The notes beneath the pieces are model-generated. The model did not search any database, had not been told where the DNA came from, and saw only the letters and a program-made list of their open reading frames with translations. A stretch of 64,000 nt of DNA from an uncultured Ruminococcus sp. (GTDB lineage: Bacteria; Bacillota; Clostridia; Oscillospirales; Ruminococcaceae), in the NCBI RefSeq assembly GCF_937915125.1, contig NZ_CALDMP010000021.1:54924-118923 (forward strand), written 5' to 3'. This document shows positions 6,890 to 16,119 of this stretch, in pieces. Every line of letters begins with the position of its first letter. Position 1 is the first letter of the stretch. The translations under genes and the position numbers were made by a program.

Positions 6890-9499
6890 ATGAACGAACG
6901 CTATCGGCAGCAGCCAGAGGAGATTTTTCATGAACTGGAAACCACTCCTGAGGGACTTTCTCCGGAGACGGCTGCCAGACATGCGGAGCAGTACGGGAAA
7001 AATGCCATTGCGGAGGGAAAGAAGAAGCCTACCTGGCTGATTTTCCTGGAGCAGTTCAAGGATTTTCTGGTCATTATCCTGATTATCGCTGCGCTGATCT
7101 CGGCATTTACCGGAGATCTGGAGAGCTTTCTGGTTATTATCGCAGTAATCACCATGAATGCCATTCTGGGAACGGTGCAGACGGTAAAGGCGGAGAAATC
7201 CTTGTCCAATCTGAAAAAGCTTTCATCTCCGACGGCAAAGGTATTGCGCGGCGGTGAAAAGCTGGTGCTTCCGGCGGAGGAGATCACTGTGGGCGATGTG
7301 GTACTTTTGGAAGCCGGTGATCAGATCCCGGCGGACGGCAGACTCATTGACTGTGCATCCTTGCAAACAAATGAGAGTGCGCTCACGGGTGAGAGTACCA
7401 ATGTGGAAAAGAGCCTTGACCCCATTACTGATGAAGTGCCGCTGGCTGACCGGAAAAACATGGTGTATTCCGGCGGATTCGTTACCTACGGCCGTGGTAC
7501 TTGTGTGGTAACAGACATTGGCATGAATACGGAAGTGGGCAAAATTGCAACGCTGATCCAGAATGCGGAGGCAAGAAAAACACCCCTGCAAAAGACGCTG
7601 GATCAGTTTGGCAAGCGGCTTTCTATGGCAATTCTGGTGATCTGCGCTCTAGTATTTGTGCTGAGCATGGTGCGTGCAGACAGTATCAACTTTAATGCCA
7701 TTATGGACTCCCTGATGTTCGCCATTGCGCTGGCAGTTGCAGCGATTCCGGAAGCCCTCAGCTCCATTGTTACCATTGTGCTCTCTTTCGGTACACAGAA
7801 AATGTCCCGTGAAAATGCCATTATGCGTAAGCTTCAGGCAGTTGAGGGCTTAGGCTCGGTATCGGTCATTTGTTCCGATAAGACAGGAACGCTGACTCAG
7901 AATAAAATGACTGTCCGGAAGATCGTGGCACAGCAGCATATCATTACCGCAGACGATGTGAATCCGGAAAATGAAGCAGAGCATGAGCTGATTCTGGCTT
8001 CGGTACTGTGTAATGATGCGACCTTTAAGGACGGCGTGGAGATCGGCGATCCCACGGAAACGGCACTGGTGCGGTTTGCCCAGGATCGTGGACTTTCAGA
8101 TGAGACCATGCGTCAGGAATGTGTACGTATCAGTGAAATTCCCTTTGATTCTGACCGGAAGCTCATGTCTACTCTGAACGATTGCGGCGGTGTGCGGAAA
8201 ATGTACACCAAGGGTGCGACAGATATTCTGCTGGATCGGATGACATGTTCTCAGGCGGAAAAGCAGGAGATTGTGGATCAGGTAGAACAGCTTTCCGAAC
8301 AGGGTCTGCGAGTGCTGTGTTTTGCGGCGAAGGAATTTTCCGGCGATACGCTGTCGGTTGAGGATGAAAACGATCTGACCTATCTGGGACTGATTGCTGA
8401 GATGGATCCCCCTCGTGTGGAGTCAAAGCAGGCGGTTGCAGAGTGTAAGTCTGCGGGCATTAAGCCGGTTATGATCACCGGCGACCATATTGTGACGGCA
8501 TCTGCCATTGCAAAGGAAATCGGCATTCTGGAGAAGCCGGAAGAGGCTGTAGAGGGTTCTGCTCTGGATGCATACACAGACGAACAGCTGGTGGATTTTG
8601 TGGCAGACAAATCGGTCTATGCCCGTGTGACACCGGAACATAAGATCCGTATCGTCCGTGCATGGCAGACCCGGGGCAATATTGTTGCTATGACCGGTGA
8701 CGGCGTCAATGATGCACCTGCATTGAAGCAGGCTGATGTTGGCGTGGCAATGGGTATTACGGGAACGGAGGTTTCCAAGGATGCGGCAGCTATGATCCTG
8801 ACAGACGACAATTTTGCTACCATTGTCAAGGCAGTCAAGAATGGGCGAAACATCTATGAGAACATCAAAAAAGCCATTCTGTTCCTGCTGTCAGGCAATC
8901 TTGCCGGCATTATCGCCGTGCTGTTCTGTTCGTTGGCAGGTCTGCCGGTACCTTTTGCGGCAATACACCTGCTGTTCATCAATCTGCTGACGGATTCGCT
9001 CCCGGCAATTGCTCTGGGACTGGAACCCCATACAGATTCTGTCATGAAGAAGAAACCCAGACCGGCAGGGGAGTCCATTCTGACAAAGGATTTCCTCATG
9101 CGTGTGGGCTATTCCGGTGTTATTATCAGTCTGGCAACCATTGGCGCATTCCTGTTGGGCTATTTCTACAATGGTGCCCACAATGCCAGTGCAGCAATGA
9201 CGATGGCATTTGCAACACTGTGTATGTCCCGTCTGTTCCACGGCTTCAGCTGTAAGGCAGACGAACCGGTGATCTTCTCCAAGCGTCTGTGGAACAACAA
9301 GTTTGCCCTCATGGCATTTGCAGTGGGTATGATCCTCATCAATGCAGTACTGTGGATCCCGGGTCTGCACGGTCTGTTCCAGATCGAAAATGACCTGCCG
9401 GGCGTGCTCATTGCGGCAATGTATGGATTCAGCTTTGGTTCTATGGTGCTGGTGCAGATCGTGAAAGCGATTGTGGCGGCAGTGAAGAAGTCGAAATAA
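6890..9499 (+). CDS. P-type cation-transporting ATPase (P2 type, probable Mn2+/Ca2+ exporter)
   Basis: An 869-residue integral membrane pump. It has the actuator motif LTGES, the phosphorylation motif DKTGTLT (Asp near residue 330), MITGDH and the hinge TGDGVNDAP, with about ten membrane helices arranged as in SERCA/PMR1-type Ca2+ ATPases. The Mn2+ riboswitch upstream suggests that it removes Mn2+ (possibly also Ca2+) from the cell when the metal is in excess; its Lactococcus counterpart is controlled the same way. I choose the ATG at 6890, 9 bases after AAGGAAAGGA. The ATG at 6881 abuts the ribosome site, and longer forms would read through the riboswitch terminator. Confidence 0.9.
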   Translation: MNERYRQQPEEIFHELETTPEGLSPETAARHAEQYGKNAIAEGKKKPTWLIFLEQFKDFLVIILIIAALISAFTGDLESFLVIIAVITMNAILGTVQTVKAEKSLSNLKKLSSPTAKVLRGGEKLVLPAEEITVGDVVLLEAGDQIPADGRLIDCASLQTNESALTGESTNVEKSLDPITDEVPLADRKNMVYSGGFVTYGRGTCVVTDIGMNTEVGKIATLIQNAEARKTPLQKTLDQFGKRLSMAILVICALVFVLSMVRADSINFNAIMDSLMFAIALAVAAIPEALSSIVTIVLSFGTQKMSRENAIMRKLQAVEGLGSVSVICSDKTGTLTQNKMTVRKIVAQQHIITADDVNPENEAEHELILASVLCNDATFKDGVEIGDPTETALVRFAQDRGLSDETMRQECVRISEIPFDSDRKLMSTLNDCGGVRKMYTKGATDILLDRMTCSQAEKQEIVDQVEQLSEQGLRVLCFAAKEFSGDTLSVEDENDLTYLGLIAEMDPPRVESKQAVAECKSAGIKPVMITGDHIVTASAIAKEIGILEKPEEAVEGSALDAYTDEQLVDFVADKSVYARVTPEHKIRIVRAWQTRGNIVAMTGDGVNDAPALKQADVGVAMGITGTEVSKDAAAMILTDDNFATIVKAVKNGRNIYENIKKAILFLLSGNLAGIIAVLFCSLAGLPVPFAAIHLLFINLLTDSLPAIALGLEPHTDSVMKKKPRPAGESILTKDFLMRVGYSGVIISLATIGAFLLGYFYNGAHNASAAMTMAFATLCMSRLFHGFSCKADEPVIFSKRLWNNKFALMAFAVGMILINAVLWIPGLHGLFQIENDLPGVLIAAMYGFSFGSMVLVQIVKAIVAAVKKSK

Positions 9500-9511
9500 A
9501 TTTTCGTTTTG

Positions 9512-9671
9512 ATACTAATCTCTGACCAAACCCATGAAAATCTTCACCGCCATCCACTCGCTGCTCGTCGTCAAACGCCCTTGCCAGGCGACAGCCTGCC
9601 TGCGGACGTTTTCCTTGATCAGCGAATGCCTGTCGGCGAATCTTTTCATGGAACTGATCAGAGATTAGTAT
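9512..9671. repeat. Family B inverted-repeat element, copy 1
   Basis: A 160-bp segment bounded by perfect 14-bp inverted ends, ATACTAATCTCTGA and TCAGAGATTAGTAT. The arms remain partly complementary inward (ATGAAAATCTTC against GAATCTTTTCAT), so the whole unit can fold as one long imperfect hairpin. A 22-base core at 9576-9597 recurs exactly, in reverse complement, at 25455-25476 in copy 2. No open reading frame fits within it. Confidence 0.75.
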
Positions 9672-9680
9672 GATATGAGA

Positions 9681-9721
9681 AAAACCTTTCTGCTTTTGGA
9701 TGGGCAGAAAGGTTTTCTTTT
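9681..9721. terminator. Bidirectional terminator between ATPase gene and hydF
   Basis: AAAACCTTTCTGC pairs with GCAGAAAGGTTTT around a 10-base loop, with a T-rich tail on the plus side and A-rich flank for the minus side. Confidence 0.85.
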
Positions 9722-9730
9722 GTGTTTGGA

Positions 9731-10939
9731 TTATAATTGTTCCAGAACTGTCAGACTCCGTTCCAGAATGCCATTGAGGTAGGCAATCAGTGTTCCGTAA
9801 TTGGTGTAGGGCATGCCCTGGGCAGTAGCTCGTGCAGCACGGGATTCCATTTCCCGCTGATTCAGCATACAGCCGCCGCAGTGTACCACCAGTTGATAGG
9901 CGGACAAATCCTCCGGGAAGGTATTTCCCGAAGTGAAGTCAAACTGAAAGGTCTTTCCTGTATGCGCCTGAATCCACTTCGGCAGCTTCACGGTACCAAT
10001 GTCATTGCACTGCCGGTGATGCGTACAGCCCTCGGAGATCAGGATGCGGCTGTTTTCCGGGAGTGTTTCCAATGTTTTTGCCGCCTGCATAGCCGGTTTT
10101 AGCACACCCTTGTAGTGGGCAAATATAATGGAAAAGGATGTAAGCGGTATTGAATCCGGGACGACTTCCTTGACCTGACCAAATGCCTGGCTGTCTGTGA
10201 CTACCAGCTTCGGGGGATGCCGGAGCATTTTCAGGCAAAAGGCAAGCTGTTCCGGCTGGGTGACAAGGCAGATTGCTGTCTTGTCCAGTATCTCCCGGAT
10301 CGTCTGCACCTGGGGCAGGATCATGCGCCCTTTGGGTGCAGATTCGTCGATGGGCGTCACAAGTACCACAATATCTTCCGGGCTGAGCCAATTGCCGAAG
10401 ATGGAACGTGTTTCCCGAAGCACAGCCTGTCTTTGATAACGTGCGGCAAGCTGCTCTTTCAATGCTGGAATGCCCTCGCCGGTGACAGCGCTGACTAGAA
10501 CTGTATCAGGCGGCAGGATTTTCGGCAGTACCGCCGTGTCTGACTTGTTCCAAGCAATGAGATAGGGGATATGCCGGGCTTTCAGTTGTTCCAGCAGTGT
10601 CGTATCCTCTGGGGTCATGCCTACAGTACCATCTACGACAAGCACTGCCAGGTCGGTGTGCTCCAGTGTGCGGCGGGTTCGTGCGATACGCATTTCGCCC
10701 AATTCTCCCACATCATCCAGCCCGGGGGTGTCAATCACCACAACTGGACCCATGGGAAGCAGTTCCATTGCCTTTTCCACCGGATCGGTGGTGGTTCCAC
10801 GGATGTCGGAAACTATGGCGATATTCTGCCCGGTGACAGCATTCACCAAGCTGGATTTTCCGGCGTTGCGCCGCCCAAAAAAGCCGATGTGTATCCGGTT
10901 TCCTCGCGGGGTTTGGTTGAGATCCTGTTCCATGGTCAT
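9731..10939 (-). CDS. hydF: [FeFe]-hydrogenase H-cluster maturation GTPase HydF
   Basis: A 402-residue scaffold protein on which the 2Fe subcluster of [FeFe] hydrogenase is assembled before transfer to the apoenzyme. The N-terminal Era-like GTPase has FGRRNAGKSSL (P loop), a DTPG motif and NKSD. The C-terminal domain has the metal-binding set CTHHRQC and HCGGCML. The start overlaps the phzF stop by 4 bases (ATGA) with GGAGGA just upstream; a second ATG two codons later is better spaced from that site. It is the last gene of hydG-phzF-hydF. HydE is not in the window. Confidence 0.95.
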   Translation of the reverse strand: MTMEQDLNQTPRGNRIHIGFFGRRNAGKSSLVNAVTGQNIAIVSDIRGTTTDPVEKAMELLPMGPVVVIDTPGLDDVGELGEMRIARTRRTLEHTDLAVLVVDGTVGMTPEDTTLLEQLKARHIPYLIAWNKSDTAVLPKILPPDTVLVSAVTGEGIPALKEQLAARYQRQAVLRETRSIFGNWLSPEDIVVLVTPIDESAPKGRMILPQVQTIREILDKTAICLVTQPEQLAFCLKMLRHPPKLVVTDSQAFGQVKEVVPDSIPLTSFSIIFAHYKGVLKPAMQAAKTLETLPENSRILISEGCTHHRQCNDIGTVKLPKWIQAHTGKTFQFDFTSGNTFPEDLSAYQLVVHCGGCMLNQREMESRAARATAQGMPYTNYGTLIAYLNGILERSLTVLEQL

Positions 10940-11721
10940 GCTTCCTCCGGTACAAATATTTCCCCGTGCAAATACAGTTTTGCTTTACCAGATATTTTTA
11001 CGTCCTCTTTTCCCATGGAACAGTATAACACGCCGCCTCGTTCCGACAATTGTTTTGCCAGAAAATCGGTTTTTCCCAGCTTTTCATGCCAGAGGGGGAC
11101 TAAACTGCTGTGGGAGGAATCCGTGACAGGGTCTTCCAGCTTCAGTTCCAGGCAGAAGAATCGGGACACAAAGTCAGTATCTGTTCCCTTTGCTGTCACA
11201 GCGATTCCCATCCAGTCGCTGAGCTTGCTCAAACGCTGATAATCCGGCACGAAGTCCTTTACTGCCTGTTCGTTCTCCAGGAGAACATAGAGATCACGTG
11301 CAGCGTATACTTCCAGCGGCTTTGTTCCAAGCGCAGTGATCATTTCCTGGGTGACAGGGATTTTTTCAGGGGTACGCAGAGGAAAAGACATTTCAAAGCG
11401 GTCGCCATGTCGGATAACATGCAGAATGCCGCTGACTGTGTGGAAGGAGACTTCCTGCAAATGGGGTTCCAGACAAGTACAGAGGACGTATGCTGTCGCC
11501 AATGTGGCGTGACCGCACAGGTCAATTTCAAATGTAGGCGTGAACCAGCGAAGATTGTACTGCTGCTGATTTTTGTATAAAAAAGCAGTCTCGGAGAGAT
11601 TGTTATCCGCTGCAATTTTCTGCATCAGCGTATCAGGAATCTCATGCTCCAGAATGCAGACGCCGGCTGGATTCCCCCGGAAGAGCTTGTCTGCAAAAGC
11701 ATCTACAACATAGTAATTCAT
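10936..11721 (-). CDS. PhzF family isomerase/epimerase
   Basis: A 261-residue protein of the PhzF/diaminopimelate-epimerase fold. Family stretches are visible: VDAFADKLFRGNPAGVC at the N-terminus, NLSETAFL with the conserved Glu expected to be catalytic, and DLCGHATLATAYVL. It lies 18 bases after hydG and overlaps hydF. Phenazine synthesis is not implied, since most PhzF members act on unidentified small metabolites. Its place between two H-cluster maturases suggests co-expression and perhaps a housekeeping role for a by-product of the tyrosine-derived chemistry, but this is only inferred from the operon. Confidence 0.88.
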   Translation of the reverse strand: MNYYVVDAFADKLFRGNPAGVCILEHEIPDTLMQKIAADNNLSETAFLYKNQQQYNLRWFTPTFEIDLCGHATLATAYVLCTCLEPHLQEVSFHTVSGILHVIRHGDRFEMSFPLRTPEKIPVTQEMITALGTKPLEVYAARDLYVLLENEQAVKDFVPDYQRLSKLSDWMGIAVTAKGTDTDFVSRFFCLELKLEDPVTDSSHSSLVPLWHEKLGKTDFLAKQLSERGGVLYCSMGKEDVKISGKAKLYLHGEIFVPEEA

Positions 11722-11739
11722 GGCATAACCTCCTGTTGA

Positions 11740-13158
11740 TCAGAACCGGAAATCTCTCGCTCCTGCTGCAATTTCACGCAGGAACTGTTCTGTTTTCGCA
11801 CGGGTCTTTTCATTTGGAATATCCCCCAGCTGCTGCTGGATCAATGCCTGTCCCAGCCGTTTTGTCTCCGGTGAGGCATAGTCCTCCAGATATTCCTGCA
11901 AGGTGATCAGGGCGTTGGGGTGGCAGCAGTTCTGGATCTGTCCGCTTTTGCACAGGGACATAAACCGGTCACCGGTGCGTCCGGCACGGTAGCAGGCAGT
12001 GCAGAAGCTGGGGATATAACCCAATTCCATGAGCCAGTGCACCACTTCGTCTAAGGAACGCTGGTCGCTGACATCGAATTGGGCAGAGTTTTCCTCCTTT
12101 GGTTCCGGGATATCATAGCCGCCGACACTGGTGCGTGAACCGCCGCTGATCTGGGAAACGCCCAGGGGCAGGACGCGTTCCCGGACAACCTGGCTCTCCC
12201 GTGTGGAAATGATCATGCCAGTGTACGGAACGGAAATGCGAATCAGAGCGCAGATCTTTGCGAAGATATCATCGTCAATGCCATTGTCAAAATCGTTCGG
12301 GTCGATATCCTCTGCACGCTTTACTCTGGGCACGCTGATGGTGTGCGGTCCTACGCCGTGTACTGCCTCCAGATGTTCTGCGTGCATGAGCAAGGCTACC
12401 AGTTCGTAGGGATAATTCTCCAGACCAAACAGAACGCCCAGTCCCACATCATCAATACCGCCCGCCATGGCACGGTCCATAGCTTCAGTGTGATAGGCAT
12501 AATCGTGTTTCGGCCCGGTGGGGTGGAGCTTTTCATAACTCTCCTTGTGATATGTTTCCTGGAATAAGACATAGGTGCCGATGCCTGCTTCTTTGAGCAT
12601 GTGGTATTCCTCTTCGGTGGTTGCGGCAATGTTCACATTGACCCGGCGGATGGCACCATTTTTGTGGTGAATATGATAAATGGTATCAATACACTCCAGA
12701 ATATAGGAAATGGGATTGTGCACCGGATCCTCGCCGGCTTCAATGGCAAGGCGCTTGTGTCCCATATCCTGTAAGGCAGTGACCTCCCGAACAATGTCCT
12801 CCTGGGTCAGCTTTTTCCGGACGATGTGCTTATTTTTGGCGTGATACGGGCAGTAAACGCATCCGTTTACACAGTAATTGGATAGGTAAAGTGGTGCGAA
12901 TATCACAATGCGGCTGCCGTAATAATCCAGCTTGATCTGTTTTGCCAGTCGGTTGATCTGTTCGGTGACTGCGGCATCCTCACAGAGCAGGAGCACAGCC
13001 GCTTCCCGGTGATTCAATCCCTTTCGCAGTTCTGCCTTTGCCAGGATCTCAGCCAGCAGCGTCTTGTCGTTTTTGTGCTGTGCAGCATATGTCAGGGAGT
13101 CCATGACTTCGGCATGGTCAATAAATTCCTCTGCACGGAGAGAGTTTGGATTATACAC
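11740..13158 (-). CDS. hydG: [FeFe]-hydrogenase maturase HydG (radical SAM tyrosine lyase)
   Basis: A 472-residue radical SAM enzyme that splits tyrosine into p-cresol and the CO and CN- ligands of the H-cluster. The radical SAM motif CVNGCVYC (CX3CX2C) sits near residue 95. The C-terminal auxiliary cluster motif is CTACYRAG with a third Cys 22 residues later. I start at the GTG giving MYNPNSLRAEEF, as in other HydG proteins, with GAGG about 10 bases upstream. The frame stays open for 24 more codons, but those codons run into a family A repeat and look unlike protein. Confidence 0.95.
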   Translation of the reverse strand: MYNPNSLRAEEFIDHAEVMDSLTYAAQHKNDKTLLAEILAKAELRKGLNHREAAVLLLCEDAAVTEQINRLAKQIKLDYYGSRIVIFAPLYLSNYCVNGCVYCPYHAKNKHIVRKKLTQEDIVREVTALQDMGHKRLAIEAGEDPVHNPISYILECIDTIYHIHHKNGAIRRVNVNIAATTEEEYHMLKEAGIGTYVLFQETYHKESYEKLHPTGPKHDYAYHTEAMDRAMAGGIDDVGLGVLFGLENYPYELVALLMHAEHLEAVHGVGPHTISVPRVKRAEDIDPNDFDNGIDDDIFAKICALIRISVPYTGMIISTRESQVVRERVLPLGVSQISGGSRTSVGGYDIPEPKEENSAQFDVSDQRSLDEVVHWLMELGYIPSFCTACYRAGRTGDRFMSLCKSGQIQNCCHPNALITLQEYLEDYASPETKRLGQALIQQQLGDIPNEKTRAKTEQFLREIAAGARDFRF

Positions 13159-13186
13159 AATGGATCGCCTCGTTCTTGATAATATC

Positions 13187-13378
13187 AAGGCAACACCGCA
13201 CAAAGAGCGCCTGCCGGCTTTGCACGTCATATGCTTGCATCTTTTCCGTCATATTTCACAAAAATGCTCGTGAATACACAAAGTATTCACTGCGCTTTTT
13301 GTTTCATCTGACGAAAAATCTGACAAAGTTTATGCTCGTAGAGTACATCTGACGCACAATCTTTGTGCGGTATTGCCT
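13187..13378. repeat. Family A repeat, long form (192 bp)
   Basis: The ends are inverted repeats (AAGGCAACACCGCACAAAGA against TCTTTGTGCGGTATTGCC). The inside matches the other long copies, including a small palindrome GTGAATAC/GTATTCAC, but carries about 15 extra bases near 13322-13345. It lies between the hydG promoter and hydG, so the hydG transcript starts essentially at the element end. Confidence 0.9.
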
Positions 13379-13385
13379 CAAGTTG

Positions 13386-13414
13386 ATTATAACATGCAGC
13401 AGAATGTTTGTCAA
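13386..13414 (-). promoter_or_regulatory. Promoter of hydG-phzF-hydF
   Basis: On the minus strand TTGACA-N17-TATAAT. The predicted start point falls on the right end of the family A element. Confidence 0.85.
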
Positions 13415-13514
13415 TTCAGAACGCGTTTTTTTGGAGTATGTGCAGGTTTTCCAGTGAAAAAATGTATGTACATATGTGGAATGCAAAAAGCTGTGCAAAA
13501 AGTCTTTGGAACTA

Positions 13515-13543
13515 TTGACAAAAATATCTATCAGGTGTATAAT
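13515..13543 (+). promoter_or_regulatory. Promoter of the GH26-dockerin gene
   Basis: TTGACA-N17-TATAAT, about 85 bases before the start codon. It is oriented away from the hydG promoter. Confidence 0.85.
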
Positions 13544-13627
13544 AGAATTATAAATCATACAAAATATACACTGCATATCTGTAACGGGATACAATATGTA
13601 GTGGTGTCAAAAAGAAAGGAAGATTCC

Positions 13628-15511
13628 ATGATGCGAAAAATTTGGAAACGCGTTGGAAGTGCTGGCATTGCAGCATCTATGTGTGCACTGATGATGCAGG
13701 CTCTGCCTATGACAGGCGTATCGGCAGAAGGTTTTTCATTCACTTCTGAATGTGAAGATCTGACACTCGCCAATGACGCGACTGTTGCAACAAAGGTGTA
13801 TAATGACGAATACCCGGGATATACGGGTGAAGGTTTTGTCTGGGTCACCAGCGCCGGTACTATGTCATTTACGGTTGATGCTCCTGAAACAGGCATGTAT
13901 CGTCTTGTCTCCAGAAGCCTGATGTATCTGGGAAATGACGGCGAAATCCGGGAAGGACAGGTCTCTGTAGAACGTTCTGACGGTTCTACCTGGAGTAAGA
14001 CAGTAAAAATTCCCCATACTGACACCTGGAATGATTTTAATTGGGGTGATATCAAGCTGACAAAGGGTGAAAATACGGTAACATTTGGCGGCGGCTGGGG
14101 ATATTGTCTGTATGACAGCATGTCTCTGACACAGACGCCTCCGCCGGACTATGCCAAGGCAACAGATACGCTGGTTGACAGCAAAGCAACCAGTGAAACA
14201 CAGGCTCTGATGCAATATTTGAAGAGTGTTTATGGCTCTCATATTATTTCAGGACAGCAAGAAATCTATGGCGGCGGCAATGACGGCAACTCGGAACTGG
14301 AATTTGAGTATATCAAGGAAAAAACCGGAAAATATCCGGCGATCCGCGGATTTGATTTTATGAACTACAATCCCCTTTATGGATGGGAGGACGGCACAAC
14401 AGATCGTGTCATTCAATGGGTAAAGAACAATCCCTATTCAGAAAGCGGTATTGGCATTGCAACCGCCAGCTGGCACATCAATGTACCCATTGACTTTGAA
14501 AATTATCAGCTTGGGGATGAAGTGGACTGGAAACAATGTACCTATAAAAACAGTCAGGCTTCTAATAGCACCTTTGACACAAAAAATGCTGTCATAGAGG
14601 GTACAAAAGAATATGAGTATTTTCAGGCGGCAATGGAAGATCTCGCAGAACAGCTGCTGATTTTGCAGGATGCCGGCGTACCGCTGATTTTCCGTCCGCT
14701 GCATGAGGCGCAGGGCAATGAGGGCAATTACAGTGATGGTACCTCATGGTTCTGGTGGGGCGATGATGGTCCGGAAGTATACAAAGAACTTTGGAAACTG
14801 TTGTATACAACGCTTACGGAAAAATATGGACTTCATAACCTCATCTGGGAGTATAACAGCTATAACTATTCAAATTCCCCGACTTGGTATCCTGGAGATG
14901 AATATGTAGATATTGTCGCATATGACAAATATAACTGTGATTTTAATCGGGATGACGGTCTGAGCAGCGGTACGCCTAATCTGAGCGCTATCTCTGCAAT
15001 TTATAACTATTTGTATGAACTGACAGACGGCAGAAAGATGGTTGCCATGGCAGAAAATGACTCAATCCCATCCATTGAGAACCTTACGATCGAAAATGCC
15101 GGATGGCTATACTTCTGTCCGTGGTATGGTGATCATCTGATGGCGAGTCAGTATAACGATGCAGCACAGCTGAAAGAAACCTACAACAGCGATTACTGCA
15201 TTACCCTGGACGAACTGCCGGCAGATCTCTATTCCGGCGGAATCCAGCCAGGAACTACGACCACCAAGGAAACTGATGATGTTACAACGACAACAACGAC
15301 AACAGAAATTGGCGGGGAAGCGAATATTCCGGGCGATTTTGATATGAATGGCGTTGTCAATGGTTTTGACCTGGCATTGGCACGGCAGGATATTTTAGTG
15401 GAGGCAGATAGCTACAGCATTCCGGAAATGGAAACACGTGACTTCAATTGTGACGAGGAGTACAACCTGTCTGATATTGTTGCATTGCTGCGTTTCCTGT
15501 TGGGAAAATAA
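13628..15511 (+). CDS. Cellulosomal GH26 beta-mannanase with CBM35-like domain and dockerin
   Basis: A 627-residue secreted enzyme. Signal peptide about 1-32 (cleavage after VSA), CBM35-like beta-sandwich about 35-170, GH26 barrel about 185-540, Thr-rich linker, and a type I dockerin about 565-627 with two Ca-binding repeats (GDFDMNGVVNGFD and DFNCDEEYNLSD). GH26 catalytic residues are visible: acid/base Glu in FRPLHEA (about 360) and nucleophile Glu in VAMAENDS (about 475). It is expected to cut beta-1,4-mannan outside the cell while docked on a scaffoldin. The ribosome site AAAGGAAG is 7 bases before the first of two adjacent ATG codons. A shorter relative is encoded at 44990-47875. Confidence 0.9.
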   Translation: MMRKIWKRVGSAGIAASMCALMMQALPMTGVSAEGFSFTSECEDLTLANDATVATKVYNDEYPGYTGEGFVWVTSAGTMSFTVDAPETGMYRLVSRSLMYLGNDGEIREGQVSVERSDGSTWSKTVKIPHTDTWNDFNWGDIKLTKGENTVTFGGGWGYCLYDSMSLTQTPPPDYAKATDTLVDSKATSETQALMQYLKSVYGSHIISGQQEIYGGGNDGNSELEFEYIKEKTGKYPAIRGFDFMNYNPLYGWEDGTTDRVIQWVKNNPYSESGIGIATASWHINVPIDFENYQLGDEVDWKQCTYKNSQASNSTFDTKNAVIEGTKEYEYFQAAMEDLAEQLLILQDAGVPLIFRPLHEAQGNEGNYSDGTSWFWWGDDGPEVYKELWKLLYTTLTEKYGLHNLIWEYNSYNYSNSPTWYPGDEYVDIVAYDKYNCDFNRDDGLSSGTPNLSAISAIYNYLYELTDGRKMVAMAENDSIPSIENLTIENAGWLYFCPWYGDHLMASQYNDAAQLKETYNSDYCITLDELPADLYSGGIQPGTTTTKETDDVTTTTTTTEIGGEANIPGDFDMNGVVNGFDLALARQDILVEADSYSIPEMETRDFNCDEEYNLSDIVALLRFLLGK

Positions 15512-15535
15512 ACCTTTGAATTATCAATAAAACGA

Positions 15536-15577
15536 ATGACCCTGTATCCGGCAGCAGTCGGGTACAGGGTCTTTTCA
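15536..15577. terminator. Bidirectional terminator between GH26 gene and spoIIID
   Basis: GACCCTGTATCC pairs with the GGTACAGGGTC arm, with a T-rich tail. It sits between convergent genes. Confidence 0.8.
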
Positions 15578-15579
15578 GA

Positions 15580-15870
15580 TCAGCTGGCATGGTTTTTTGT
15601 CTGATATTCCTCCTCTTGTTTCCGGCGCAGCTCGTATTTCCGTTTGGTTGCAAGCCCGCCGCGAATGTGCCGTTCCTGTTTGTTCTGTTCGAGAATTTCC
15701 TTGACCTGTGTATATAATTCCGGCTGAAGCTGCTCCAGCCGTTCGCTGACATCCTTATGTACAGTGCTCTTTGATACGCCGAACCATTCTGCTGCGGCTC
15801 GGACGGTGGCTTTCTGCCGGACAATATATTCGCCGAGAATCACGGCACGTGTTTCGGGCTGCTCTTTCAT
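15580..15870 (-). CDS. spoIIID: Sporulation transcription factor SpoIIID
   Basis: A 96-residue DNA-binding protein that adjusts gene expression in the mother cell during spore formation. The helix-turn-helix ATVRAAAEWFGVSKSTVHKD and the C-terminal ERHIRGGLATKRKY basic helix match SpoIIID closely. The ribosome site GGAGTGAGG precedes the ATG. An AGCATATG stretch at 15902-15909 reads on the minus strand as CATATGCT, which resembles a sigma-E -10 box (CATAnnnT), but no convincing -35 was found. The gene indicates that this cell keeps at least part of the sporulation programme. Confidence 0.93.
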   Translation of the reverse strand: MKEQPETRAVILGEYIVRQKATVRAAAEWFGVSKSTVHKDVSERLEQLQPELYTQVKEILEQNKQERHIRGGLATKRKYELRRKQEEEYQTKNHAS

Positions 15871-15953
15871 GATACCTCACTCCAGTTGTAATATTTGATA
15901 TAGCATATGCGGAGCGAGGGAAAATGAGAACAGACAGAAAGGGGAATGCATGA

Positions 15954-16016
15954 GGTTACCTCTAAAAACCCGTTTCCCATCATCTGTAGCGCATCTTACA
16001 TTTAGAGGTGCCCATG
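15954..16016. repeat. Family C repeat, copy 1 (short)
   Basis: Begins GGTTACCTCTAAAAACCCG and ends TTTAGAGGTGCCCATGA, with CATCATCTGTAGCGCATCT inside. The two ends are imperfect inverted repeats, and the sequence matches copies near 30.7 and 51.0 kb. The right half is shortened here. Confidence 0.75.
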
Positions 16017-16035
16017 ATAAATTCCTCGGAAATCA

Positions 16036-16064
16036 TTGACGGATGCGAGAAATTGTGTTACAAT
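16036..16064 (+). promoter_or_regulatory. Promoter of uppP
   Basis: TTGACG-N17-TACAAT, 56 bases before the ATG. Confidence 0.75.
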
Positions 16065-16119
16065 AGAAAACAGCGGCATATATTTATGACGACTGAACTG
16101 ATGAAAGGATACAATACTT

